From positions 1 through 64,000 of the forward strand of contig NZ_CP095855.1 in NCBI RefSeq assembly GCF_023100805.1: 64,000 bases of DNA, given 5' to 3'. The notes below the pieces were generated by a model. That model was not told the origin of the DNA. It searched no databases and was given only the letters and a program-made list of their open reading frames with translations. The first letter of the stretch is position 1; each line of letters starts with the position of its first letter. Positions 54,396 to 62,764 of the stretch are shown here, piece by piece. The stretch is from Chitinophaga filiformis. Its GTDB lineage: Bacteria > Bacteroidota > Bacteroidia > Chitinophagales > Chitinophagaceae. The position numbers were made by a program, and so were the translations under genes.

Positions 54396-54710
54396 ATGAG
54401 CAGCAAATTAAACAAACCGGTTAAAATGCGTCGCACGGAGAGTGAAATCAGTGGCTTGATGGATATGTTTGATAAGGGAGGAATGAGAGTTAAGGACTTT
54501 TGCGAACTTCATAATATAAGCGATGCCACCTTTTACAATTGGCGAAAGAAATATCCACCCATAAAAACAGCTCCTTCAGAAGGATTTATAGAAATCATTT
54601 CTTCACTTCCCGCTAGAGATTTACCGGAAGAACGATTATTTGCCAAAGTGGGAGATATTTGTCTTTACCAGCCAGTTGGCCCTGATTATCTCAAATCGTT
54701 ACTGGCATGA
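54396..54710 (+). CDS. IS66 accessory protein TnpA
   Basis: A 104-residue helix-turn-helix protein (VKDFCELHNISDATFYNWRK) of the IS66 orf A type. The ATG at 54396 (MSSKLNK) is used. Its stop overlaps the tnpB start (ATGA). Confidence 0.9.
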   Translation: MSSKLNKPVKMRRTESEISGLMDMFDKGGMRVKDFCELHNISDATFYNWRKKYPPIKTAPSEGFIEIISSLPARDLPEERLFAKVGDICLYQPVGPDYLKSLLA

Positions 54711-55051
54711 GCAACATAATATTGTTTACAGACCGGTATAGGTATTTTTTATATGGAGGCAGTGCTGATATGCGTAAAAGTTTTGCAGGACTTTGCGGAA
54801 TCGTGATAAATGAGATGCACATGACTATCACAGATAATGACATATTTGTATTCCTCAACAAAGACAAGACTCACATGAAGATACTCTTGCATGAACACAA
54901 TGGTTTTACGATGCTGTATCGTAAGTTAGATAAGGGGAGGTTCGATCTTTTGATGCAGGAAGGAGGTAACAACGCAGTTGCATTAAATGCCAGTGACTTA
55001 TTATCTATTCTTAAAGGATTATCTTTCCATAAGTATCGTCAATACACTTAA
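54707..55051 (+). CDS. tnpB: IS66 accessory protein TnpB
   Basis: A 114-residue IS66 orf2-like protein with the family hallmark LYGGSADMRKSFAGLCGIV, and FVFLNKDKTHMKILLHEHNG then LDKGRFDL. It is required for transposition, but its biochemical role is unclear. Confidence 0.93.
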   Translation: MSNIILFTDRYRYFLYGGSADMRKSFAGLCGIVINEMHMTITDNDIFVFLNKDKTHMKILLHEHNGFTMLYRKLDKGRFDLLMQEGGNNAVALNASDLLSILKGLSFHKYRQYT

Positions 55052-55143
55052 TCTTTTATTAATCTCAGTGCGCAAATTATTTTTGTTTAACAGTGAAGGT
55101 AGATCGAACAAAGATCTGCCTTCGCTGTTATTGGTAGTGTCTG

Positions 55144-56943
55144 ATGAAACAATCTCACGAAACATACAACAAAGCTGCTATCTCTGATGGAAAGGATCAG
55201 GTAATTGTACTATTACAGGAGCAAATATTGCTCCTGCAGCAGGATCGTGAGACTACTGATAACTTACTCAGAGAGCAGGACCAATTGATCATCAGACAGC
55301 ATCAGTATTTATGCGATAAGGATCTGCAACTTGCCAGCTATCAGCAAACAATCCTACAACAAGTCGAACAATTATCTCAGTATGATCAACTGATCACCAA
55401 CCAGCATAAACAGATATCTACACAGCAGCAACACTTAGACGAACAGAATAAAGAGTTAAGTAAGCTAGATATGCTTCGGCATGAGTTGCGTATAGTAAAG
55501 AAATGGATCTATGGGATAAAAAGTGAGAAACGTCATACCAGCAACGAACTCCCCATGTCGGTAGATGTGATACAAGGCAAATTATCCCTGGACGTTGATG
55601 ACTGGGGTGTATGTCACATAAACAGTAGAAAACTAGTAGCCGCTCATATCAGGACCAGTATTACCATTGCCCCAAAGAAAAGAGGTGGTCGACATGATCT
55701 TCCTGAAGGGTTGGAAGAAGAGATTATTGTCCTGGACGTAGAAAATCTGCCTGTTGGCGCCAGACTTTTGCGAATAGAAGAACAGCGGCAGTTGGCTTGT
55801 AGTCCGCTACGGTGGTACGTCAAAGTTACCAGGAGACCTGTTTACATAGCTTCTTGTGAAGATGGCTTGTATGCTAAACAGTTCGTAGCTCCGCTACCAA
55901 AACATCCTATCCCCAGATGTAAAGTAGACATTAGTGTTCTGGTAATGCTATTGATTGACAAGTTCCTTTATCATATGCCTGTATGGCGACAGCAGAGACG
56001 TTTTGTCCAGTATGGGATCACGCTATCTTATAGCACGCTATCCTATTTTACGAATAGGGTCTGCGATATACTGGAACCATTATGGCATTTACTTCTTAAG
56101 GAAATATTAAGCAGCAGGCATCTTCATTTTGATGAGAGTTGTTACAAGGTTTTGGATGACACCCGCAAGAAGGGTAAGAAATCACATTTAGGCTGGATGT
56201 GGGCAATAATGTCCCCTGTTCAGCGCATAGCTGGTTTTACCTATCAGGAAGGAAGAGGTAAAAAGGATATTGCGAAAATATTGTCAGGGTATCGGGGATA
56301 CTTGCTGACAGATGGTTATGGGGTGTATACCAGCTATGGTAAACAGCCAGGTGTCATCCATCAACAATGTCTTGTGCATGTGAGAAGATATTTTACGCAA
56401 GCCCTGAATTATGACTCCAGCCGTGCGGGATATGCTTTAGATAACTTCTTTAAACCTTTATATGCCATCGAAGCAGCATGTAAAGCATTGAACCTGGATT
56501 ATGATCAGATCACTGAAAAGAGACAGGCCGAATCCGTTCCGGTACTATTAGCAATGCGTCAGTGGCTGGAACAACAAGCTCCTGGTACTATACCGGGGAC
56601 TCCGATGCATAAAGCTATTACTTACGCACTTACCCGCTTTGACGCACTGATGATCTATACAACTGATGGAATGTTAGAGGCTGACAACAATTTACTGGAA
56701 GCACAAATACGACCACTGGCATTAGGCAGGCATAACCACATGTTTGCGGGTTCTCATCTGGCAGGTAAACGCGCTGCTATTATTTACAGTCTGCTGGCTA
56801 CTTGCCGTCTACAAGGTGTCAATCCTGTAAAATGGTTGGATGATGTGCTGCGAAGAATTACTGATCACCCTAAAGACAAGTATCTGGAACTTTTGCCCCA
56901 GAACTGGAAATCGTCCAACACCACACATAAATCGGCTGTCTGA
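55144..56943 (+). CDS. IS66-family transposase TnpC
   Basis: A DDE transposase of 599 residues. A Gln-rich coiled coil occupies the first ~120 residues (QILLLQQDRETTDNLLREQD). A zinc-finger-like/linker region follows. The catalytic core has LHFDESCYKVLD, LTDGYGVYTSYGKQPGVIHQ, CLVHVRRYFTQAL, and the C-terminal MLEADNNLLEAQIRPLALGR with the Glu. It appears intact. Confidence 0.94.
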   Translation: MKQSHETYNKAAISDGKDQVIVLLQEQILLLQQDRETTDNLLREQDQLIIRQHQYLCDKDLQLASYQQTILQQVEQLSQYDQLITNQHKQISTQQQHLDEQNKELSKLDMLRHELRIVKKWIYGIKSEKRHTSNELPMSVDVIQGKLSLDVDDWGVCHINSRKLVAAHIRTSITIAPKKRGGRHDLPEGLEEEIIVLDVENLPVGARLLRIEEQRQLACSPLRWYVKVTRRPVYIASCEDGLYAKQFVAPLPKHPIPRCKVDISVLVMLLIDKFLYHMPVWRQQRRFVQYGITLSYSTLSYFTNRVCDILEPLWHLLLKEILSSRHLHFDESCYKVLDDTRKKGKKSHLGWMWAIMSPVQRIAGFTYQEGRGKKDIAKILSGYRGYLLTDGYGVYTSYGKQPGVIHQQCLVHVRRYFTQALNYDSSRAGYALDNFFKPLYAIEAACKALNLDYDQITEKRQAESVPVLLAMRQWLEQQAPGTIPGTPMHKAITYALTRFDALMIYTTDGMLEADNNLLEAQIRPLALGRHNHMFAGSHLAGKRAAIIYSLLATCRLQGVNPVKWLDDVLRRITDHPKDKYLELLPQNWKSSNTTHKSAV

Positions 56944-56954
56944 CAGATATCCGA

Positions 56955-57308
56955 TTATATCCCTTGCTTTATTTTGCCGGTAGCGAGATCTATCACTTTT
57001 GCACTTTCTGCCTCCGCCTTCTTCCTGTCGCGTTTCTCCTGGGCCCTAATAACAGATTGATCTCTTCTATCAAGTTCTTCATCACTGAGCATGACGACCA
57101 AATCGTGAATATCGATCTTGTAAAATTTACAGATCTTCAATGCCATTAAAAAGCTCAGTTCTCTTTGATCCCGTTCTGTTTTCAAGTATGTCGTATAGGA
57201 AGTACGCAGGGCCTGTGAAAAAGCGGTGTTGTCGGGTTGATAGATTGCTCTCAATTTAGCCAGCGCCTGGCCTACAGTCAATCTATCGGGCGGGGAGAAC
57301 GTTAACAT
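56955..57308 (-). CDS. XRE-like helix-turn-helix protein
   Basis: A 117-residue protein. The segment LTVGQALAKLRAIYQPDNTA, then FSQALRTSYTTYLKTERDQR resembles an XRE DNA-binding domain with weak consensus (LKICKFYKIDIHDLVVM closes it). A charged helical tail (RAQEKRDRKKAEAESAK) follows. The start at 57308 removes a 14-residue stretch from 57350. It lies next to a LytTR gene on the same strand, 63 bp downstream, so both may regulate the same accessory locus. Confidence 0.7.
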   Translation of the reverse strand: MLTFSPPDRLTVGQALAKLRAIYQPDNTAFSQALRTSYTTYLKTERDQRELSFLMALKICKFYKIDIHDLVVMLSDEELDRRDQSVIRAQEKRDRKKAEAESAKVIDLATGKIKQGI

Positions 57309-57371
57309 AACGGAACTATTTGGTTGTAAACCAAATATCGACAAAATCACGCTAAAATGAAAAACGGAATA

Positions 57372-57719
57372 TCACGAGATATTACTGGTGAAATGTCGAT
57401 AGTAAAAAGACGGGGCACGTTGGAGGTTTACGTATTCCCGGCCGATGGGTAAGGGATCGCCGACAACCATAGTGACTTCCGCATCAACAAACCTGATATA
57501 GTTGATACAAACAATGTATCGCTTGTGTATGCGAATGAACAGATCAGGGGTAGCTTCCTGCCGGAATTGCTGCAGGCTTTTTCTGATTGTAAAGGTACGG
57601 CCATCCAGGAGCTTAAGAGATATATAGTTTCTCTGCACAGCCACGTAAACGATCTTCTCTTCCAGGATCATCTCCCGAATAGCATCTTTTTTAAGTATCA
57701 AAAACGGGCGGTTCCTCAT
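57372..57719 (-). CDS. Stand-alone LytTR DNA-binding protein
   Basis: A 115-residue protein consisting of a LytTR domain without receiver: IVYVAVQRNYISLKLLDGRT, FTIRKSLQQF, and LFIRIHKRYIVCINYIRFV, then LPIGREY. LytTR domains bind DNA by intercalating loops into successive major grooves. The start at 57719 (MRNRPFLILKKD) is used rather than 57776. Confidence 0.85.
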   Translation of the reverse strand: MRNRPFLILKKDAIREMILEEKIVYVAVQRNYISLKLLDGRTFTIRKSLQQFRQEATPDLFIRIHKRYIVCINYIRFVDAEVTMVVGDPLPIGREYVNLQRAPSFYYRHFTSNIS

Positions 57720-57900
57720 GCAAATGGATAATAAAATCAGATAAAGCGAAACGGATACGTGTGAAGGCTGAAACAAGCCGGTGTAGCCACATCAGAACAC
57801 CTTGTATATCCAATAGGAATAAATGAGATAACCGGTATTGATTAGCTGATAAACCGACTACGGTTTTTAATTCGGATACAGGATTTGTTAAGTTTTTCAT
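57691..57900 (-). CDS. Possible small protein upstream of the LytTR gene
   Basis: A 69-codon frame (MKNLTNPVSELKTVVGLSAN) with a Bacteroidota-like leader AATAACTAAC before its ATG. It overlaps the LytTR start by 29 bp, so translation coupling is possible. No family recognised. Confidence 0.35.
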   Translation of the reverse strand: MKNLTNPVSELKTVVGLSANQYRLSHLFLLDIQGVLMWLHRLVSAFTRIRFALSDFIIHLHEEPPVFDT

Positions 57901-58063
57901 GTTAGTTATTTTGAGTGTTGAATGCGTCTACTTAGCAGACATGTAATTCATGCATACAAAGTTCATGTAAAGCCATCACTTAAAGATCATTTTGACACCT
58001 CCCGTTTTCCCCAATTTTTACACAAAAATGTACTGTTCAGGTTTATATTTCAATGTAACTTTT

Positions 58064-58169
58064 TACCGTCTTGACACCGCTTTGATACCGCTAATCCTAC
58101 GTTCATCTTACGTTCACGAACGTAGAATTAACGTAAGATTAGCGGTATCAAAGCGGTATCAAGACGGTA
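58064..58169. repeat. Long near-perfect palindrome (52-bp arms, 2-bp centre)
   Basis: Arm one (58064-58115, starting TACCGTCTTGACACCGCTTT) and arm two (58118-58169, ending AAAGCGGTATCAAGACGGTA) are reverse complements with about five mismatches. The arms contain sub-repeats (ACGTTCA / TACGTTC and ACCGCTTTGATACCGCTA). It could extrude a cruciform or act as a terminator. It stops two bases before the IS3 left end. The rest of 57901-58214 has no gene. Confidence 0.93.
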
Positions 58170-58214
58170 TCTGTCAGGTCCTGAAATAGGTTTACACCTT
58201 AAAAAGTGTAAAAC

Positions 58215-58631
58215 ATGCAAAATTCAAACAATCAGAACAAAGGTGGACGCAAGGGACGCCTGGGACCACAGTTCCAATATGAGCAGTCGTTCATGAACAA
58301 AGTCGTAGCCGATTACATGGCCGGAGACCAAAGCATGAGCCAGGTCGCAGCTCGTTATAAGATCACTAAACCACAAATAGCTTATTGGTACTCTCTTTTT
58401 TCTTCCGAACTTAGGCAAACGACTTTGGAAAAACCCATAATATCTACGGCCATGACAGAACAGGAAAAAAAGGAGTTTGATGCTTTAAGAAAGCAAAATG
58501 AAGAACTCCGTAAAAAGCTGGAACATGCCAATTTAAAGGCATTTGCTTTTCAGACAATGATCGAAGTTGCTGAAGAACAATTTAATATTGAGATCCAAAA
58601 AAAGCCTGGTACCAAGCCGTCTGCAGAGTAA
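58215..58631 (+). CDS. IS3-family OrfA
   Basis: A 138-residue DNA-binding protein: helix-turn-helix DYMAGDQSMSQVAARYKITK and PQIAYWYSLF, then a leucine-zipper-like helix (LRKQNEELRKKLEHANLKA). By -1 frameshifting it is expected to give the OrfAB transposase. Confidence 0.93.
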   Translation: MQNSNNQNKGGRKGRLGPQFQYEQSFMNKVVADYMAGDQSMSQVAARYKITKPQIAYWYSLFSSELRQTTLEKPIISTAMTEQEKKEFDALRKQNEELRKKLEHANLKAFAFQTMIEVAEEQFNIEIQKKPGTKPSAE

Positions 58632-59566
58632 AAGAACATTATCCGGACAAGGATTTGGGTAATGTTTGCGGACTGTTTGGTAAAAGCAGACAAGCTTTTT
58701 ATAAGCGGAAAAACAGCGATCATCAATTTGGCCTGGAAATGGCCATCGTTCTTGACAAAGCGGAGCAAATCAGAGCTTCACAAAAGCGACTGGGCGCCAG
58801 AAAACTTCATAGAATGCTTTCACAAACTCTTCAACATCATAAAATTAAATTAGGCAGGGATCGATTTTTCAATCTGTTGGCTGAAAATGGAATGCTTGTC
58901 CGTAAAAGAAAACGTAAGAAAATACGGACTACCGATTCTAATCATCCCTTCAAAAAATATCCTAATCTGATTAAAGAGCTGAAGCTTAGTCAGGCTAACC
59001 AGGTGTGGGTTAGTGATATTACTTACCTTCCTTTGGTAGGCTCCCGGTTCTGTTATTTGAGCCTGATAACTGATGCTTATTCAAGAAAAATCGTCGGTTA
59101 TTGCTTACATCCATCACTGGAGGCCGAAGGGCCTATTGAGGCCTTAAAAATGGCTTTATCGGATATAAAGAATCCCATCAAATATAGCCTGATTCACCAC
59201 TCTGACAGAGGGTCACAATATTGTAGTAAAAACTACATAGAATTACTTAATGATAGTCACGTCGGCATTAGTATGGCCGAGAAGGGCAACCCGTATGAAA
59301 ATGCCATTGCTGAGCGAGTAAATGGAATATTAAAGTTAGAATTTGGCCTGGACCGGTTATTTAAAAACTATGAAGCCGCGGCTGCTATAGTAGCAGAGAC
59401 TATCCGCATCTACAATGAACAAAGGCCTCATACAAGCTGCGACTATCTGACTCCGAATCAGGCACATACAAAACAAGGGGAATTAGTAAGGAGATGGCGA
59501 ACCAAGAAAAAAGATGGTCCAAAATCAGGATTAACAGCAGATACTGTCAACCTGATCCAGGACTAA
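58592..59566 (+). CDS. IS3-family OrfB transposase domain (expressed by frameshift)
   Basis: DDE integrase-type domain of about 320 residues. The -1 frame is open from 58592 and reads VKEHYPDKDLGNVCGLFGKS then RQAFYK, the usual OrfB start, so the TTG at 58655 is not a needed start. Catalytic residues: Asp in NQVWVSDITYLPL, Asp in LIHHSDRGSQYCS and Glu in NAIAERVNGILKLEF. The C-terminal IYNEQRPHTSCDYLTPNQAH is typical. Confidence 0.92.
   Translation, partial: DPKKAWYQAVCRVKEHYPDKDLGNVCGLFGKSRQAFYKRKNSDHQFGLEMAIVLDKAEQIRASQKRLGARKLHRMLSQTLQHHKIKLGRDRFFNLLAENGMLVRKRKRKKIRTTDSNHPFKKYPNLIKELKLSQANQVWVSDITYLPLVGSRFCYLSLITDAYSRKIVGYCLHPSLEAEGPIEALKMALSDIKNPIKYSLIHHSDRGSQYCSKNYIELLNDSHVGISMAEKGNPYENAIAERVNGILKLEFGLDRLFKNYEAAAAIVAETIRIYNEQRPHTSCDYLTPNQAHTKQGELVRRWRTKKKDGPKSGLTADTVNLIQD
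58598..58604 (+). other. Programmed -1 ribosomal frameshift slippery site
   Basis: The heptamer A-AAA-AAG lies in the orfA frame (codons AAA 58599-58601, AAG 58602-58604), 27 bases before the orfA stop. A -1 slip leads directly into the open orfB frame. Confidence 0.85.
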
Positions 59567-59692
59567 AATCTAAAGAAAACAACCTTTTTAGGATTATCTT
59601 TTAATATTGTAAAATTCAAACGGATTATCTCACCAAAAGTGTAAACCTATACCAGGATAAGACAATCTGAAAGGGAATGTGTCTTAGTAAAG

Positions 59693-59834
59693 AAAAAACT
59701 TTACAGTTTGAGGAATGAGGCGCCCTGGTACTAAAAAAACTTTACAGTTCTTATGATGAGGTTCAGGATTCGCTTTACAGATGATTGTAGATTCATTGTC
59801 AACTTTACATCTGTGCAAATTAAGCTTTACACAT
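59693..59834. repeat. Cluster of CTTTACA motifs
   Basis: AAAAAACTTTACAGTT occurs twice (near 59694 and 59733), followed by GCTTTACAGATG, AACTTTACATCTGTG and GCTTTACACATG within about 140 bp. This resembles loosely spaced iterons or decayed IS ends. It lies between the IS3 element and the replication-type genes. No gene is seen in 59667-60017. Confidence 0.5.
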
Positions 59835-60017
59835 GCAATACAGGAACGGGAAAAAAATAAATTCTCTTACAGAACGGCGTACTAAAGATAGACCTCATTA
59901 ACCAGGATCGAATAATACACTGCCATAGGTAAATCTGCTTAAAGCAAGAAAAAGCAGGAACTACAGTATGCCTGGGCCGTAGACAAAGATCGTAAGCAGC
60001 GGGGCGCTTATGCTGCA

Positions 60018-60281
60018 TTACGATCTTTGTTTCAGATAGTCCTTAATAGCGCTGTGATACACCGTACTTCCCGGATGCGCTTTATAGCTTGCCTTCCGTA
60101 CCGGATCATTAATAATCTCCCTGGCGTATGCTACAGCTGCTGCAAATCTGGATTTTTCCTCCAATTGAGCTGCAGATGGAACCACATTGCTCATATCAGG
60201 ATACTTGGTCAGAAAGGTCTGGCCCTTTCTATTTTTAACTACAAATTCTTCATGTAATACCGCCTTACTAACCTTAACCCG
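60018..60281 (-). pseudogene. 5'-truncated relative of the protein at 53473-54042
   Basis: The minus-strand frame is open from 60281 to the TAA at 60018 but has no ATG before codon 30 (MSNVVPSAAQ at 60194). It encodes FVVKNRKGQTFLTKYPDMSN, RFAAAVAYAREIINDPVRKA and GSTVYHSAIKDYLKQRS. This aligns with FRVRKGKTVVAVKRGPS, RFITASLFAQDAMKDPAIKA and GQTAYNVALRDAMN of that protein. The conserved N-terminal start is missing, so it is a remnant or uses an unrecognised start. Confidence 0.6.
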
Positions 60282-60424
60282 TTAATAAGACGTTTTTTGT
60301 TTTTGCCATAAGTAAATATTCAATTAGAAAACAAGATGGTGGGTTTACCCTAATTTCGCCTTGATTAAAGCAGGACCGGGCAAGATTACCCGGTCGTTGT
60401 TTCTCTAAATCTAACTTAAACCTA

Positions 60425-61042
60425 CTACTTTCTTTTATCGCGCGATGCTGGTTGAAAAGCAATCAGGTTAAACATCTCACGCATACGGCTTCGTACATGA
60501 TCACCATAGATCGCCCCCAGTTCTGCGGCATTTAATCGCGTGATGACATGTGTGATCATCCCGTGAGAATGCATCAGATCATACCTCGTGAACAGGATCT
60601 GCGACATGAGATTGATCTTATTGCCCCAATAGCTAACCAGGGGTTCAAGACCAAGATCATCGAAGCAATGAACATACGGCATGCGCCTGTATGGATTGAA
60701 TGCCTTTCTGCTATATTTCAGGATCACGTCACTGCCCATGTCCGCAAACTCAAGGCTTATCTGCACGGAAGATTTAAGGAACGGACGGTGATCAGGCAGA
60801 CTGAAATTTGACAGGATGCGCATGATCGATGTTTTGCCGCAGCCCACTGGCCCAGTCAAAAGCAGCCCTTTGTGCAGGTCAACTTTCTCCTTTGCCGCAA
60901 CTTCTCCATCGCGGAGAAAATAAGCGAGCAACTTCATGACAACGGGCCTGTCGATATCATCGATCACGAAATCCCTGCGATACAGGTCACTGCCTTTCTC
61001 TTGTACCTGCTGCAGCAGGTAGTGGTAATCAAAAGGGCTCAT
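60425..61042 (-). CDS. DnaC-like helicase-loader ATPase
   Basis: A 205-residue AAA+ ATPase. Walker A is LLTGPVGCGKTSIMRIL and Walker B is YVHCFDDLGLEPLV. A sensor-like segment (HVITRLNAAELGAIYGDHVR, then SRMREMFNLIAF) matches the arginine-finger region of DnaC/IstB-type ATPases. The start at 61042 (MSPFDYHYL) overlaps the upstream gene by 14 bp; the frame back to 61105 lies inside that gene. Paired with a DnaD-like protein, it likely loads a replicative helicase for a phage or plasmid-type origin. Confidence 0.82.
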   Translation of the reverse strand: MSPFDYHYLLQQVQEKGSDLYRRDFVIDDIDRPVVMKLLAYFLRDGEVAAKEKVDLHKGLLLTGPVGCGKTSIMRILSNFSLPDHRPFLKSSVQISLEFADMGSDVILKYSRKAFNPYRRMPYVHCFDDLGLEPLVSYWGNKINLMSQILFTRYDLMHSHGMITHVITRLNAAELGAIYGDHVRSRMREMFNLIAFQPASRDKRK

Positions 61043-61814
61043 CGTAACGTTTGTCTTTTGCTGATTCGAGCCCTCCGGTTGTTGATGTGGTATTTGCAAT
61101 AGCATTGCTTTTTAATGAAGGAATGCGGCTGATCCATTTTTCCGCGGCGGCCTTCCAATCGAGGATAGGCGCACCGCTCATAGTCCAGCCAATGGCTTTG
61201 TAATGAAAATAAAACAGCTCAGCTTCTTTGTCTGATTGCGCCGCGGAACGGAAATACGCACATATCTCTTCCAATTCCGGCGCCGCAGGCACAATAATTT
61301 TATCTTTACTTTTTTTTTGCGCGCGCGCTGTTTTACTCTCGTTTATAAAATTGTTTATTTGTTTATTATTATAAAAGCGGGGCAAAATAGCTCCCGTATG
61401 TGGGTCAGAATTGCTCCCCCCACCTGGATCTTTATTGCTCCACATATGTGGATCATTTTTTTCCGGTACATGTGGAGCAGTTTTGACAGACTGTGGGGCA
61501 TTTTTTTCCAGTGGGACCATTTTTACCGCACAGGGCAAAAAAGGCTTTTCCGACGGATGATAAGTCAGGAAACCAAAATCATGCAGCCGTTTCAGGCATT
61601 GCAGGTATGTGCGAAGCGAACCTATCTTGCTGAGCCGTACCACTAAACTCCGATCCACCATTAGGGTTACCGGAAAATGCGCCAGGTTCCATAAGTGGAA
61701 CAATGCCATATAGAGGCTAATATCGTTTGCACGTAGTCGTTCATGCTCGTGGACAAGTGTGTAGAATGCGTTGAGGTGGCGGATGAAATTTACGCCGGTA
61801 TACTGCTTATTCAT
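61029..61814 (-). CDS. DnaD-like replication protein (winged helix plus C-terminal helical domain)
   Basis: A 261-residue protein. The N-terminal ~100 residues look like a winged helix (DISLYMALFHLWNLAHFPVT, IGSLRTYLQCLKRLHDFGFL). A disordered, His/Pro-rich linker with repeated DPHMW/DPHTG motifs follows. The C-terminal part (ELEEICAYFRSAAQSDKEAE, then LDWKAAAEKWISRI) has the WxxxxxxWI pattern of DnaD/primosome-like proteins. It immediately precedes and overlaps the helicase loader. Confidence 0.75.
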   Translation of the reverse strand: MNKQYTGVNFIRHLNAFYTLVHEHERLRANDISLYMALFHLWNLAHFPVTLMVDRSLVVRLSKIGSLRTYLQCLKRLHDFGFLTYHPSEKPFLPCAVKMVPLEKNAPQSVKTAPHVPEKNDPHMWSNKDPGGGSNSDPHTGAILPRFYNNKQINNFINESKTARAQKKSKDKIIVPAAPELEEICAYFRSAAQSDKEAELFYFHYKAIGWTMSGAPILDWKAAAEKWISRIPSLKSNAIANTTSTTGGLESAKDKRYDEPF

Positions 61815-61852
61815 AGTGGTTATTTGAGTTTTTAATAATGCGGGTTAACATG

Positions 61853-62764
61853 CTATTTGCTGATCATTTCGAGTTCTAACATTCTCCTGGTGTGGTATAT
61901 CTCCCATTTCAGCCATTCGCCCAGTACTGCCTTCAGCGATTGCTGGCCGCTCCGATAGGATGTTCCATTTTCAACCAGCTGATGTGCAACTCTCTTTCGC
62001 CGTTCAACAAGCCATATGTACCTTTTCCTGTTATCGGTGATGGCACTCGTTTCTGCTCTGAACCGGGATATTAAGTACCGGACATAATCTGCACTGTTGA
62101 AATCAATGTACTGCAGCCGGTTGTACAGTCGCCAGACATCGTCATTGCCTTTCTTTACAAACCCCAGTAACTGATTCCCCAACTTTTTAATATAGTTGCG
62201 GTTACAGTACGAGAGATCATTCTCATCGGGCGATGAAACCGACATTTCCAGCGGAGCAGTTACAATGCGCTGCAATCGGTCGTCGAGAGAACGGAACCGC
62301 GGTGAACTCTTTACTGTCACTAAAGTTTGCATAATGAAATCATGAAACAAAAACCTGCTGTAAGCCGGCATCTTGTAGTCATCGTCCATATACTGGCAGA
62401 AATTCTTCTCCAGGAACAGGTGCCAATCGAACAGCAACTTGTGAAGGAACTTAAATAAATGCCGCCCCTCTGGATCAGGATCAAGGTTTTCCATCTGCCT
62501 TACTTCAAGTTCCGGAAGCCATTGTATCAATTTGTCCATCAGCGGTACAATGCTGTACTGACAAGACCTTACAGCGATACGAATGGTCTCTTCGTTTGTT
62601 GAATTTTTGAGCGATGACAAGAACTCTTGTTCAGGATGTTCAAGTTTCGGATATCGGCCATACATTACCTGGCTGATAAATTTTGAATTGAGAATGGGCG
62701 ATTTTCTCAATTGCCTTGGAATTTCCTCATTAATGAGGAATGCGAGATGATTTAATATCATCAT
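61853..62764 (-). CDS. Hypothetical protein upstream of the replication module
   Basis: A 303-residue helical protein, rich in basic and aromatic residues (RYPKLEHPEQEFLSSLKNST, FLHKLLFDWHLFLEKNFCQY, RKRYIWLVERRKRVAHQLVE). No signal peptide, membrane helix or recognised family. It lies 38 bp upstream of the DnaD-like gene on the same strand and is probably co-transcribed. Confidence 0.7.
   Translation of the reverse strand: MMILNHLAFLINEEIPRQLRKSPILNSKFISQVMYGRYPKLEHPEQEFLSSLKNSTNEETIRIAVRSCQYSIVPLMDKLIQWLPELEVRQMENLDPDPEGRHLFKFLHKLLFDWHLFLEKNFCQYMDDDYKMPAYSRFLFHDFIMQTLVTVKSSPRFRSLDDRLQRIVTAPLEMSVSSPDENDLSYCNRNYIKKLGNQLLGFVKKGNDDVWRLYNRLQYIDFNSADYVRYLISRFRAETSAITDNRKRYIWLVERRKRVAHQLVENGTSYRSGQQSLKAVLGEWLKWEIYHTRRMLELEMISK

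Larger units (their letters stand above)
54354..56951. mobile_element. IS66-family insertion sequence (ends approximate)
   Basis: Three genes in the canonical IS66 order (tnpA, tnpB, tnpC), all apparently intact. The flanks show partial inverted similarity (TTCTGCCCATTAAT at the left; complement of the right end GACAGCCGATTTAT), but the exact termini and the expected 8-bp duplication could not be fixed by eye. Confidence 0.8.
58172..59666. mobile_element. IS3-family insertion sequence
   Basis: The ends are inverted repeats of about 29 bp: TGTCAGGTCCTGAAATAGGT at the left and the complement TGTCTTATCCTGGTATAGGT at the right, both continuing TTACACYTT. Identical ATC triplets flank it (58169-58171 and 59667-59669), fitting a 3-bp target duplication. 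It carries orfA and orfB with a -1 frameshift site and appears intact. Confidence 0.9.
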
